DNA of 64,000 nt. Origin: Frigoribacterium sp. JB110 (lineage in GTDB: Bacteria > Actinomycetota > Actinomycetes > Actinomycetales > Microbacteriaceae). Of the stretch, positions 1-7,462 are shown piece after piece. The DNA lies in NCBI RefSeq assembly GCF_900163665.1, contig NZ_FUIA01000016.1, forward strand, positions 339,321-403,320, read 5' to 3'. A program made the position numbers and the translations under genes. The notes below the pieces were generated by a model. The model did not search any database and was not told where the DNA came from. It saw nothing but the letters and a program-made list of their open reading frames with translations. Every line of letters begins with the position of its first letter. Position 1 is the stretch's first letter.

Positions 1-114
1 ACTGAGCGTGCCCTGCGCCACAACAGCCCCTTGCCCGGCCTGTCGATCGGCGGAATCATCGTCATCGGCGTCATCGTGGGGGCGGCGCTGGTGTTCATCG
101 GGAGCCTCGTGTGA
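1..114 (+). CDS. DUF202/YidH-like membrane protein, C-terminal fragment
   Basis: The frame is open from the first base of the window to a TGA at 112-114 and gives 37 residues. It ends in one strongly hydrophobic segment rich in Ile, Val and Gly, followed by a short Ser-Leu-Val end. The next gene starts on a GTG that overlaps this stop by 4 bases, so the two are probably translationally coupled. DUF202 proteins often occur as adjacent pairs of small membrane proteins, which is why I assign this fragment to the same group; the fragment alone would not prove it. The start lies outside the window. Confidence 0.55.
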   Translation, partial: TERALRHNSPLPGLSIGGIIVIGVIVGAALVFIGSLV

Positions 115-446
115 GCGTTCCGTACGACCCGGGGCTGCAGCCGGAGCGCACGCTGCTGTCGTGGCGGCGCACGTGCCTGTCGTTCGCGGTGGGCAGCGTC
201 ATCCTCGCTCGCTACACCGTCGAGGCATTCGGCGTGTTCGGTGTGCTGCTGGGGCTGGCGGCCGCCGGCCTGGCCGTCGCGGCGTACTTCTCGGCGGCGT
301 ATGAGTACCGGCGCGTGCACGACTCCCTGCACACGCACGGCCACACCGGCGGCGACGGCAGACCGATGCTGCTGGCAACCCTGGCGGTGCTCGCTATCGG
401 CGCGGCCGTTGCCTTCTTCCTCGTGATTGCGATGGTGAATCTATGA
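111..446 (+). CDS. DUF202 family small membrane protein
   Basis: A 111-residue protein starting at GTG 111, overlapping the preceding stop. The N-terminus has the DUF202 signature (PGLQPERTLLSWRRT, near residues 7-21), followed by three predicted membrane segments at roughly 24-42, 45-62 and 87-108. A hydrophilic His/Gly-rich loop (DSLHTHGHTGG) separates the second and third segments. The family has no firm biochemical function. Its stop overlaps the ATG of the formylglycine-generating-enzyme gene by 4 bases (ATGA), so the three genes look like one transcript. A link to sulfatase maturation is suggested only by this context; no sulfatase gene is visible in the window. Confidence 0.8.
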   Translation: MSVPYDPGLQPERTLLSWRRTCLSFAVGSVILARYTVEAFGVFGVLLGLAAAGLAVAAYFSAAYEYRRVHDSLHTHGHTGGDGRPMLLATLAVLAIGAAVAFFLVIAMVNL

Positions 447-1441
447 CGGAGTTCGTCTCCCTGCCGGGCGGTGCGTTCCGGATGGGCTCTGAGCGGTTCT
501 ATCCGGAGGAGGGCCCGCAGCATGATGCGTGGATCGAGGCATTCCGGATCGCCGTGCATGCCGTGACCAACCGCGATTTCGCACGCTTCGTCGATGAGAC
601 CGGCTACGTCACGATCGCCGAGCGGCCGATCGATCCCGACGCGTTCCCCGGCGCAGCGGAGGTCGAACCCGGCTCGCTCGTGTTCACCCCGACCGACGGC
701 CCCGTCGACCTGCGCGACTGGCGCCAGTGGTGGCGCTGGGAGACCGGCGCGAACTGGCGTCATCCTCGCGGACCCGAGAGCGACATCGCAGGTCTTGAAG
801 ATCATCCGGTCGTCCAGGTCTCCTATGACGACGCCCTCGCCTACGCGGAGTGGGCCGGCGCGCGTCTGCCCACCGAGGCGGAGTGGGAATTCGCCGCCCG
901 CGGCGGCCTCGACGGGGCGACCTTCGTCTGGGGCGAGGAGCCCAACGACGGCACGCGCGCGAACTCGTGGCAGGGCCGCTTTCCGTATCAGAATGACGGG
1001 GCATCCGGATGGGTCTACACGGCACCTGTCGGATCGTTCCCTGCGAACGGGTACGGCCTGTACGAGATGACGGGCAACTCGTGGGAATGGACCTCCTCGG
1101 AGTGGACCCCGCGCCACGATCCGGCAGGGCACGCACCGCCGCAGGTGACCGCGGAAGGGCGCCAGAACCTGCTGGGCGGCTCCGGCCCGTCACCGGACGC
1201 GGATGAGGGCGCTGCATCCAGCGGCTGCGGCGGGGGAGACGGGTGCACGTGCTCGCCGTCGTCGTCGGCCGCACGAGGAGACCAGCCGGCGCCGATGGGC
1301 GTGAAGAACCGCGTGCTCAAGGGCGGCTCGCACCTGTGTGCCCCGGAGTACTGCCTGCGTTACCGCCCCGCGGCCCGCTCGTCGCAGTCCGACGACTCGG
1401 CGACCACCCACATCGGCTTCCGCCTCGCCCGCGACGCCTGA
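443..1441 (+). CDS. Formylglycine-generating enzyme (SUMF1/FGE family)
   Basis: A 332-residue protein of the FGE-sulfatase family. True FGEs convert the active-site cysteine of type I sulfatases to formylglycine, using copper and O2. Family blocks are in order: FRMGSERFYPEEGP near the N-terminus, HPVVQVSYDDALAYAEWAG, RLPTEAEWEFAARGG, and NGYGLYEMTGNSWEWTSS. The C-terminal block GGSHLCAPEYCLRYRPAARS keeps the two cysteines (about residues 299 and 304) that bind copper in authentic FGE, which separates it from EgtB and PvdO relatives. A Ser/Gly/Cys-rich insert with four cysteines sits at roughly residues 250-290. ATG 443 overlaps the preceding stop. Confidence in the family is high; the target sulfatase is not in view. 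Confidence 0.9.
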   Translation: MTEFVSLPGGAFRMGSERFYPEEGPQHDAWIEAFRIAVHAVTNRDFARFVDETGYVTIAERPIDPDAFPGAAEVEPGSLVFTPTDGPVDLRDWRQWWRWETGANWRHPRGPESDIAGLEDHPVVQVSYDDALAYAEWAGARLPTEAEWEFAARGGLDGATFVWGEEPNDGTRANSWQGRFPYQNDGASGWVYTAPVGSFPANGYGLYEMTGNSWEWTSSEWTPRHDPAGHAPPQVTAEGRQNLLGGSGPSPDADEGAASSGCGGGDGCTCSPSSSAARGDQPAPMGVKNRVLKGGSHLCAPEYCLRYRPAARSSQSDDSATTHIGFRLARDA

Positions 1442-1447
1442 ATCATT

Positions 1448-1511
1448 CCGTCTGTGGGTGATCTCCGCGGGTAGGAGGTCGGGCACAGCGACGGAGATCG
1501 CCCACGAACGG
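1448..1511. repeat. Intergenic imperfect palindrome (GATCTCCG core)
   Basis: Arms GTGGGTGATCTCCG (1454-1467) and CGGAGATCGCCCAC (1492-1505) match at 13 of 14 positions, and CCGT/ACGG extends the stem further out. It follows the FGE stop directly and could fold as a terminator, though there is no T-tract. Its core resembles the palindrome at 13936-13995, suggesting a dispersed family. Confidence 0.6.
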
Positions 1512-1530
1512 TGCGGGGTAGCCTGGCGTC

Positions 1531-2325
1531 ATGCCGCAGACAGATACTCCGGTGCGCCTCGGCGTGCAGGTCCAGCCTCAGCATCACTCCGACTACGCCG
1601 GGATCCGCGATGCCGCGCGCCGGCTCGAGGGCATGGGTGTCGACATCCTGTTCAACTGGGATCATTTCTACCCGCTCTCCGGAGACCCTGACGGCACGCA
1701 CTTCGAGTCGTGGACGAACCTGGCCGCATGGGCCGAGCAGACCGAACGCGTCGAGATCGGCGCGCTGGTGAACTGCAACTCGTACCGCAACCCCGACCTG
1801 CAGGCAGACATGGCCCGTACGGTCGACCACATCTCCGCGAAGGGCGGCGATGGCCGGTTCATCTTCGGCACGGGGTCAGGTTGGTTCGAGCGCGACTACG
1901 ACGAGTACGGCTATGAATTCGGCACGGCCGGCTCGCGCCTCGACGCGCTCGCCGAGGCGCTGCCGCGCATCGAGGCGCGGTGGGCGAAGCTGAACCCGAA
2001 GCCGACCCGCGACATCCCGATGCTGATCGGCGGAGCCGGCGAGAAGAAGACCCTGCGTCTGGTCGCCCGTCACGCCGACATCTGGCACAGCTTCGTCGGT
2101 GCCGACGACCTGCAGCGCAAGCTCGACATCATTGCGCGCTGGGCCGACACCGACGGTGGCGACGTATCGGAGCTCGTGCTGTCGAACCAGATCCGCCAGG
2201 ATGACGACCACACCGAGGCGCTCTATGACGCCGGTGTGCGTCTGTTCACCATCCCGATCGGCGGTCCGGAACTCGACTTCACCGCGGTTGAGCGCGCCCT
2301 CGCCTGGCGCGACAGCAAGAACTGA
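1531..2325 (+). CDS. LLM class (luciferase-like) F420-dependent oxidoreductase
   Basis: A 264-residue TIM-barrel flavin/F420 oxidoreductase. Family blocks include GVQVQPQHHSDYAGIRDAARRLEGMGVDILFNWDHF at the N-terminus, ERVEIGALVNCNSYRNPDLQADMARTVDHIS in the middle and IPMLIGGAGEKKTLRLVARHADIWH towards the C-terminus. It is slightly shorter than the usual 280-340 residues of the family but has both conserved ends. The cofactor (F420 or FMN) is inferred from similarity to actinobacterial members, and the substrate cannot be read from sequence. It stands alone, about 90 bases after the FGE gene and about 50 bases before the toxin-antitoxin promoter. Confidence 0.85.
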   Translation: MPQTDTPVRLGVQVQPQHHSDYAGIRDAARRLEGMGVDILFNWDHFYPLSGDPDGTHFESWTNLAAWAEQTERVEIGALVNCNSYRNPDLQADMARTVDHISAKGGDGRFIFGTGSGWFERDYDEYGYEFGTAGSRLDALAEALPRIEARWAKLNPKPTRDIPMLIGGAGEKKTLRLVARHADIWHSFVGADDLQRKLDIIARWADTDGGDVSELVLSNQIRQDDDHTEALYDAGVRLFTIPIGGPELDFTAVERALAWRDSKN

Positions 2326-2339
2326 CGCCTCAGGACCGA

Positions 2340-2375
2340 ATAGTCACAGAACGCTATAATGCGGATTGTGACTAT
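2340..2375 (+). promoter_or_regulatory. Promoter with flanking operator palindrome upstream of mntA
   Basis: A perfect 9-bp inverted repeat, ATAGTCACA (2340-2348) and TGTGACTAT (2367-2375), encloses a consensus -10 box TATAAT (2355-2360). The right arm runs into the ATG at 2374. This looks like an autoregulatory operator bound by the HTH domain of the encoded protein, and the transcript would be nearly leaderless. Confidence 0.7.
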
Positions 2376-2862
2376 GACGGCTGCGGAGCTCATTCGGGAT
2401 GCTCGCGAGAAGGCGGGACTGACCCAGGGCGAGTTCGCCGAGCGCGCCGGTGTGACGCAGAGCGTGGTCAGCGCGTACGAGCGCGGTCGGCGCGAACCCT
2501 CCTACCGCACGCTGGTCGACTTCCTGTGGGCGGCAGGCGCCGAACTCGACGTCGAGATCGCGTATCGACCGACGCCGACGCTTGCGTTCGTCCGGTCGAA
2601 GAAGGCTGAGCTGGAGCGGGCGCTCGGTGCCCTGGGGGCAGCGAGCGTTCGGGTCTTCGGAAGTGTTGCGCGCGGTGACGCCGGGCCGAACAGCGATGTC
2701 GATCTTCTTGTGACGCTGGGGCCGAACGCGTCGCTTCTGGACCTGGTCGGCATGAGGCAGGACGCCGGCGACGTCCTCGGCATACCGGTGGACGTCGTGC
2801 CGGACGACAGCCTGAAGGACGACGCCCGGGACAACGTGCTTGCCGAGGCGGTTCCTCTGTGA
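2374..2862 (+). CDS. mntA: XRE HTH - MNT nucleotidyltransferase fusion (MntA-type antitoxin)
   Basis: Using ATG 2374 gives 162 residues: an N-terminal XRE helix-turn-helix (about residues 3-60, with LTQGEFAERAGVTQSVVSAYERGRREPS) and a C-terminal minimal nucleotidyltransferase with FGSVARGDAGPNSDVDLLV (GSxxxG followed by SDxDL; the two Asp bind metal). In type VII HepT/MntA systems MntA neutralises the HEPN toxin HepT by adding AMP near its active site. The in-frame ATG at 2359 overlaps the TATAAT box, so 2374 is preferred. The gene overlaps the start of the HepT-like frame by 4 bases (GTGA). The added HTH suggests autoregulation through the 2340-2375 palindrome. Confidence 0.88.
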   Translation: MTAAELIRDAREKAGLTQGEFAERAGVTQSVVSAYERGRREPSYRTLVDFLWAAGAELDVEIAYRPTPTLAFVRSKKAELERALGALGAASVRVFGSVARGDAGPNSDVDLLVTLGPNASLLDLVGMRQDAGDVLGIPVDVVPDDSLKDDARDNVLAEAVPL

Positions 2863-3225
2863 GTCCGCGGAGGCAACGAGAGCGGCTCGACGACATTCTT
2901 CAGAGCTGCGACGCGATCGAACGCTACCTCACGGCAGATCCTCGGCTGCAAGAAGGCCCCATACTTCGATGCCGTGCGGGCACGGATCATCTTCATTGGC
3001 GAAGCCGTGAAGCATCTCACTGCTGAGACGAAGGCGTCGGCACCGCACCTGCGTTGGAGGCGGATCAGCGGGATGCGCGATGTGGCGGTCCATGAGTACT
3101 TCGATACTGCCCACGCAGTCGTGCTTCAGACGTCGCGCGAGGACATCCCGGAACTCAAGGCCGCGGTCGAGCTCATGCTGCGAGGCCACGGCCTCGACGA
3201 CGAAGACCGCCGGCCAGGTCGTTGA
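2859..3225 (+). pseudogene. hepT: HepT-like HEPN ribonuclease toxin, frameshifted
   Basis: From GTG 2859 the first frame reads a HepT-like N-terminus (RLDDILQSCDAIERYLTADPRLQEG) and then runs to a stop about 50 bases further on. The rest of the family, from FDAVRARIIFIGEAVKHL through WRRISGMRDVAVHEYFDTAHAVV to the C-terminus, is in another frame ending at 3225. That part retains the HEPN active-site motif R-x4-H-x-Y (RDVAVHEY). The frame change falls near 2945-2970. Either the toxin has lost function while its antitoxin remains, or the assembly has a one-base error here. A C-terminal product could start at GTG 2974 but would lack the first helices. Confidence 0.8.
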
Positions 3226-3380
3226 CGGGCGTCCTCGCGCATCGCTCACAACCGACGACCTGCGGGTGCTCTGCTGGACCGGCGGAACGCGAGTCTTTCT
3301 TCGGGACGCGGGCCGCGTCACGAAGTGCGGATGCAGTTCGCGTTGCGAAGCCCGCACTTGCCGCGGCGTAGGGTGGGGGC

Positions 3381-4292
3381 GTGGCAAGCGACAACGTCTC
3401 CGACCTGTTCGATCCGGATGCCTGGGTGCTCGCACCCGGGGCCGAGGACTACCGCGACATCACGTCGCACGTGTCCCCGAATGGGCACATCGCGCGGATC
3501 GCTTTCGATCGCCCCGAGGTGCGCAATGCGTTCCGGCCGAGCACCGTCGATGAGCTGTATCGCGCGCTCGAGATCGCGCGCACCGATCCGAAGATCGGCG
3601 CCGTGCTGCTCACCGGCAACGGTCCGAGCCCGAAGGACGGCGGCTGGGCGTTCTGCTCGGGAGGCGATCAGCGCATCAGGGGGCGCGACGGCTACAAGTA
3701 CTCCGACGACGACACCGCCGTGACCGACCCCGCCCGCGCCGGCAGACTGCACATCCTCGAAGTGCAGCGGCTCATCCGGTTCATGCCGAAGGTCGTCATC
3801 GCGGTGGTCTCCGGATGGGCGGCAGGCGGCGGCCACTCGTTGCACGCCGTGTGCGACCTCACGATCGCATCGCGCGAGCACGGCCGCTTCAAACAGACCG
3901 ATGCGGATGTCGGTTCGTTCGACGCCGGCTACGGCTCGGCGTACTACGCGAAGCAGATCGGCCAGAAGCTCGCGCGCGAAGTGTTCTTCCTCGCCGAGGA
4001 GTACTCGGCGCAGCGCGCCTACGAGATGGGCGCAGTGAACCGGGTCGTCGACCACGACGACCTCGAGCGCGAGGCGATCGGGATGGCCAGGACGATCCTC
4101 ACCAAGTCGCCCACGGCCATCCGGATGTTGAAGTACGCCTTCAACGCTGCGGACGACGGTATGGTCGGAATGCAGCTCTTCGCCGGCGAGACCACCCGGC
4201 TCGCATACGGCACTGATGAAGCGGTCGAAGGCCGCGACTCGTTTCTTCAGAAGCGGGAGCCCGATTGGTCGGGCTTCCCGTACCACTACTGA
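3381..4292 (+). CDS. menB: 1,4-dihydroxy-2-naphthoyl-CoA synthase
   Basis: A 303-residue crotonase-fold enzyme that cyclises o-succinylbenzoyl-CoA to 1,4-dihydroxy-2-naphthoyl-CoA in menaquinone synthesis. MenB-specific blocks are RPEVRNAFRPSTVDEL, the oxyanion region GWAFCSGGDQRIRGRDGY, and SGWAAGGGHSLHAVCDLTIAS, followed by TDADVGSFDAGYGSAYYAKQIGQKLAREVFFL with the catalytic Asp region of MenB. The C-terminus ends in PDWSGFPYHY, typical of MenB. It starts at GTG. It is the first of the menB-menE-DUF1990-menA run on this strand. Confidence 0.95.
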   Translation: MASDNVSDLFDPDAWVLAPGAEDYRDITSHVSPNGHIARIAFDRPEVRNAFRPSTVDELYRALEIARTDPKIGAVLLTGNGPSPKDGGWAFCSGGDQRIRGRDGYKYSDDDTAVTDPARAGRLHILEVQRLIRFMPKVVIAVVSGWAAGGGHSLHAVCDLTIASREHGRFKQTDADVGSFDAGYGSAYYAKQIGQKLAREVFFLAEEYSAQRAYEMGAVNRVVDHDDLEREAIGMARTILTKSPTAIRMLKYAFNAADDGMVGMQLFAGETTRLAYGTDEAVEGRDSFLQKREPDWSGFPYHY

Positions 4293-4372
4293 TTCGGCCG
4301 ACGGAGGCGACACAGAGTGTCACGCAGATCGGAGTACGACGATACGAACGAGCGCCCCGAGGGGTGCTCACG

Positions 4373-5509
4373 ATGAGGCTGAAGCGCGCAGAGGGAAGCG
4401 AACCGCGCGACGTGCTGAGGGCCCTCCGCGGCGCCGTTCTCGGCGCAGGTCCCGCCGTCGCGCTGGGGGAGGTCGACGGGCTTCCCGCCTCCGTTCCCGC
4501 AGGCACGGCCGTCGTGCTCACGACATCCGGATCGACCGGCACACCGAAGTCCGTCCTGCTGTCGCGTTCGGCGCTGACCTCTTCCGCGATGGCGACAGCC
4601 GCGCGCATCGGGACGGGGCACTGGCTCCTGCCGCTCGCAGGCGGATACATCGGAGGCATCCAGGTCATGGTGCGCGCGCTCGTCGCGGGGCGCGACCCCG
4701 CCGTCCTCTCCGGATCGTTCACCCCCGCGGGCTTCGTGCATGCCGCAACGGGCATGCGCTCCTACGAGGCAGGGGAACGGGTGCCGACGTTCACGTCGCT
4801 GGTGCCCGCGCAGCTGCAGGTGCTGGTGCAGGCAGCGGAGGAAGCACCCGACGTGCGCAGGGCGCTGGAGTCGTTCGACACGATCCTCGTCGGAGGGCAG
4901 TCCGTGCCCGCGACTCTGCGCGAGCGGGCCGCGGCGGTCGGTGCCAACGTGGTGCGCACCTACGGATCGACGGAGACGAGCGGTGGCTGCGTCTATAACG
5001 GTGTGCCGCTGGGAGAGACGAGCATCGACGTGATCGACGGCGAGATCCGGATCTCCGGCCCGACGCTCGCCGACGGCTACCTGGGTGACCCGGAGCGCAC
5101 AGCGGATGCGTTCGCCACCGACTATGACGGCAACCGCTGGTACCGCACGGGCGACGCAGGAACCATCGACGACGGCGTGCTGACCGTGACGGGACGACTG
5201 GACAACGTGATCGTCTCCGGCGGCATCAACGTCTCCCTCGACCGCGTCGAGCGCGCAGTGCACGACGTGCCGGGGCTCGAGGACGCCGTGATCGTCGGCG
5301 CTCCGCACGACAAGTGGGGCGAGACGCCCGTGCTGGTCGTCGCGGCTCCGGACGGCGCCGAGCGACTGCTCGAGTCGGCTCGGCAGGCCGTCGAGCAGAC
5401 TGTTGGGAAGCCCGCACGGCCCACCCGCGTGGTCGACGTGCGGACGATCCCACGCCTGGCGAGCGGCAAGCCGGACAGGCGCGCGCTGGCAGACCTGGCG
5501 AATCGGTAG
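4373..5509 (+). CDS. menE: o-succinylbenzoate-CoA ligase
   Basis: Using ATG 4373, preceded by a GAGGGG ribosome-binding site, the protein has 378 residues. It is an ANL-superfamily adenylating enzyme that makes o-succinylbenzoyl-CoA, the substrate of the adjacent menB product. The AMP-binding P-loop is TTSGSTGTPKSVLLS. The A5 region is RTYGSTETSGGC and the hinge-side motif is WYRTGDAGTIDDGVLTVTGRLDNVIVSGGINV. The C-terminus carries the catalytic lysine region SGKPDRRAL. The protein is shorter than typical MenE, as is common for actinobacterial members. It lies about 80 bases after menB. Confidence 0.92.
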   Translation: MRLKRAEGSEPRDVLRALRGAVLGAGPAVALGEVDGLPASVPAGTAVVLTTSGSTGTPKSVLLSRSALTSSAMATAARIGTGHWLLPLAGGYIGGIQVMVRALVAGRDPAVLSGSFTPAGFVHAATGMRSYEAGERVPTFTSLVPAQLQVLVQAAEEAPDVRRALESFDTILVGGQSVPATLRERAAAVGANVVRTYGSTETSGGCVYNGVPLGETSIDVIDGEIRISGPTLADGYLGDPERTADAFATDYDGNRWYRTGDAGTIDDGVLTVTGRLDNVIVSGGINVSLDRVERAVHDVPGLEDAVIVGAPHDKWGETPVLVVAAPDGAERLLESARQAVEQTVGKPARPTRVVDVRTIPRLASGKPDRRALADLANR

Positions 5510-5513
5510 TCGA

Positions 5514-6038
5514 GTGGCCGACGAGCTCGGTCGCGGAGCGCTGACGTACTCGTCGATCGGTGCGACCATCGAAGGGCACGTGCCAGGGGGGTTCCGTGCC
5601 GTCGAGCGAGTACGTGTCATCGGCGACGGCCCTACAAGCTTCCATGAGGCTGTGGCGGCGACGATGAACTGGGGAATCCAGCGGGCCTCCGGCGTGCGTG
5701 TGCGCGCCGCCGAGCGTCCGCTGCGTTCGGGTGATGACGTCGTGATGCGCGTGCCGCTTTGGCCGCGCGACGTACCGTGCAGGGTCGTCTGCGTCATCGA
5801 TGAGCCTCGCCGCGCCGGCTTCGCCTATGGCACGCTTCCTGGTCATCCGGAGCGCGGCGAGGAAGCGTTCGTCGTCGAACTCGACGAGGACGGGAGTGTG
5901 CGACTGCGCATCCGCTCGTTCTCCCGCCCGGCCAGCCTGATCTTCTGGATCGGATACCCGGTCGTGCGGCTCATGCAGGAGATCTACACACGTCGTTACG
6001 AACGGGCACTGACCGGGAGTAAAGGCTCGCGGACGTAG
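5514..6038 (+). CDS. DUF1990 domain protein
   Basis: A 174-residue protein starting at GTG 5514, four bases after the menE stop, so probably cotranscribed. It matches DUF1990 along its length: LTYSSIGATIEGHVPGGFRAVERVRVIGDG at the N-terminus, an F/Y-rich beta-strand middle, and a C-terminal FSRPASLIFWIGYPVVRLMQEIYTRRYERAL. There is no assigned enzyme activity for the family, which is common in plants and actinobacteria. Its position between menE and menA is suggestive of, but no proof for, a role in quinone metabolism. Upstream in-frame start codons fall inside menE and give low-complexity sequence, so they were rejected. Confidence 0.8.
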   Translation: MADELGRGALTYSSIGATIEGHVPGGFRAVERVRVIGDGPTSFHEAVAATMNWGIQRASGVRVRAAERPLRSGDDVVMRVPLWPRDVPCRVVCVIDEPRRAGFAYGTLPGHPERGEEAFVVELDEDGSVRLRIRSFSRPASLIFWIGYPVVRLMQEIYTRRYERALTGSKGSRT

Positions 6039-6048
6039 AATCCTCTTC

Positions 6049-7008
6049 GTGGCAAGAGCGAAGCAGCAGCGACACCTCAGTGGGAACCCGGCCAAGCGCG
6101 GCAGCGCGGAAGCTCCGCCGCCGAAGCCGGTGACCCTCGGCGACTGGATCGGTGCTGCGCGCCTGCGTACGCTGCCGCTGGGGATCGCGCCGGTGCTGAT
6201 CGGCACGGGCGCGGCAGTGCGCGCCGACGCCGACCACCTCTTCCACTGGGTGATCGCGCTGACCTGCCTCGCGGTCGCCGTCGCGCTGCAGATCGGCGTG
6301 AACTTCGCCAACGACTACAGCGACGGCATACGGGGCACGGACGACAACCGGATCGGGCCCGCGCGCCTCACCGCGAGCGGCCGAGTGTCTCCGAGAGCGG
6401 TGCTCGTGGCGGCGCTGATCTTCTTCGCCATCGCCGCCGTGGCGGGCCTGGCGATCACGATCCGCACGCAGCAGTGGTGGCTCATCGCCGTGGGTGCGGT
6501 GTGCATCATCGCCGCATGGTTCTACACGGGCGGCAAGCGCCCGTACGGATACAACGCGCTCGGCGAGATCTTCGTGTTCGTCTTCTTCGGACTCGTCGCC
6601 ACGCTCGGGACGACGTGGGTGCAGGCGCTGAGCCTGCCGCAGGAAGCGTGGTTCGGGGCCGTCGCCGCAGGCTTCCTGGCGTGCGCCGTGCTGCTTGCGA
6701 ACAACCTGCGCGACATCGATCAGGATCGCGTCGTCGGCAAGCGCACCCTCACGGTGCTGATCGGCCGGCTCGGCACGAAGATCCTCTACACGGTGTTCGT
6801 CGCGTTCGCGTTCGCGATCCTGGTGTGGATGGCGTTCATCGCGTACCCCGCAGCGTGGATCGGCCTGCTGTCGCTGCTCCTGCTCGGCCCGGCGCTTGTC
6901 ATCGTGTGGACGTACGGCAAACCGGGCGAGCTCGTGCCCGCACTGGCGCTGACGTCGCTCGGCTCACTCGCCTACGCCGCCATCCTCGCCTTCGCGTTCG
7001 TCATCTGA
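6049..7008 (+). CDS. menA: 1,4-dihydroxy-2-naphthoate polyprenyltransferase
   Basis: A 319-residue integral membrane prenyltransferase of the UbiA family. It attaches the polyprenyl chain to dihydroxynaphthoate, giving demethylmenaquinol. A short basic N-terminus leads into about eight to nine membrane segments. The first Asp-rich motif (Mg/diphosphate binding) is NFANDYSDGIRGTDDNRIGPARL and the second is LLANNLRDIDQDRVVGKRTL. The family-typical ARLRTLPLGIAPVLIGTG precedes the first. It starts at GTG 6049, ten bases after DUF1990. The chain is presumably supplied by the polyprenyl synthase at 18169-19221. Confidence 0.95.
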   Translation: MARAKQQRHLSGNPAKRGSAEAPPPKPVTLGDWIGAARLRTLPLGIAPVLIGTGAAVRADADHLFHWVIALTCLAVAVALQIGVNFANDYSDGIRGTDDNRIGPARLTASGRVSPRAVLVAALIFFAIAAVAGLAITIRTQQWWLIAVGAVCIIAAWFYTGGKRPYGYNALGEIFVFVFFGLVATLGTTWVQALSLPQEAWFGAVAAGFLACAVLLANNLRDIDQDRVVGKRTLTVLIGRLGTKILYTVFVAFAFAILVWMAFIAYPAAWIGLLSLLLLGPALVIVWTYGKPGELVPALALTSLGSLAYAAILAFAFVI

Positions 7009-7077
7009 CGCTCGGCGCGCGTGCGCGACCAGCGCCATCCGGAGCTCTGACCGCATCCGGATGCGCCCGACGGCTCG

Positions 7078-7374
7078 TCAGGGGCGTTCGTCGCCGCCTG
7101 CGGCCTCGTTGGCCGCGTCTTCGAACGCGTCCTCTTCCTCGCGCTCGCGCTCGGCGCGGGTCTTCGCTGCGCGCTGTTCGCGACGCTCGGCCATGCCGGT
7201 CGTGACGTCGGTGAGAGGTTTGCGCAGGAAGATGATCGACAGGCTCAGCCCGATCAGCGCGGAGAAGATCGCCGCGAGCCACCACAGGTTCTGGAAGATC
7301 GGCATCAGCATCATGAGGCCGAACGGCACCAGGAAGAAAGCGATGCGGGCGATGGCGTAGAGGACGAACTTCAC
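7078..7374 (-). CDS. DUF4229 small membrane protein
   Basis: A 98-residue protein with two membrane helices (about residues 3-22 and 27-50) and a charged C-terminal tail rich in Arg, Glu and Ala (ERREQRAAKTRAEREREEEDAFEDAANEAAGG), probably a cytoplasmic helix. The arrangement matches actinobacterial DUF4229. Genes of this family are often beside menA or other menaquinone genes, as here, where it converges on menA. Function is unknown. Confidence 0.8.
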   Translation of the reverse strand: MKFVLYAIARIAFFLVPFGLMMLMPIFQNLWWLAAIFSALIGLSLSIIFLRKPLTDVTTGMAERREQRAAKTRAEREREEEDAFEDAANEAAGGDERP

Positions 7375-7462
7375 GCCCCCATGCTACGAACTGCGCCTGT
7401 GTGACAGCACGACGCCCGTTGCGGTGGGCGCAGGGCCCGCCCGCAACGGGCGCCGAGCCGGG

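Noticed and set aside
4286..5797. 503-codon minus-strand frame opposite menE
   Set aside because: No family features; menE motifs on the other strand explain the openness.
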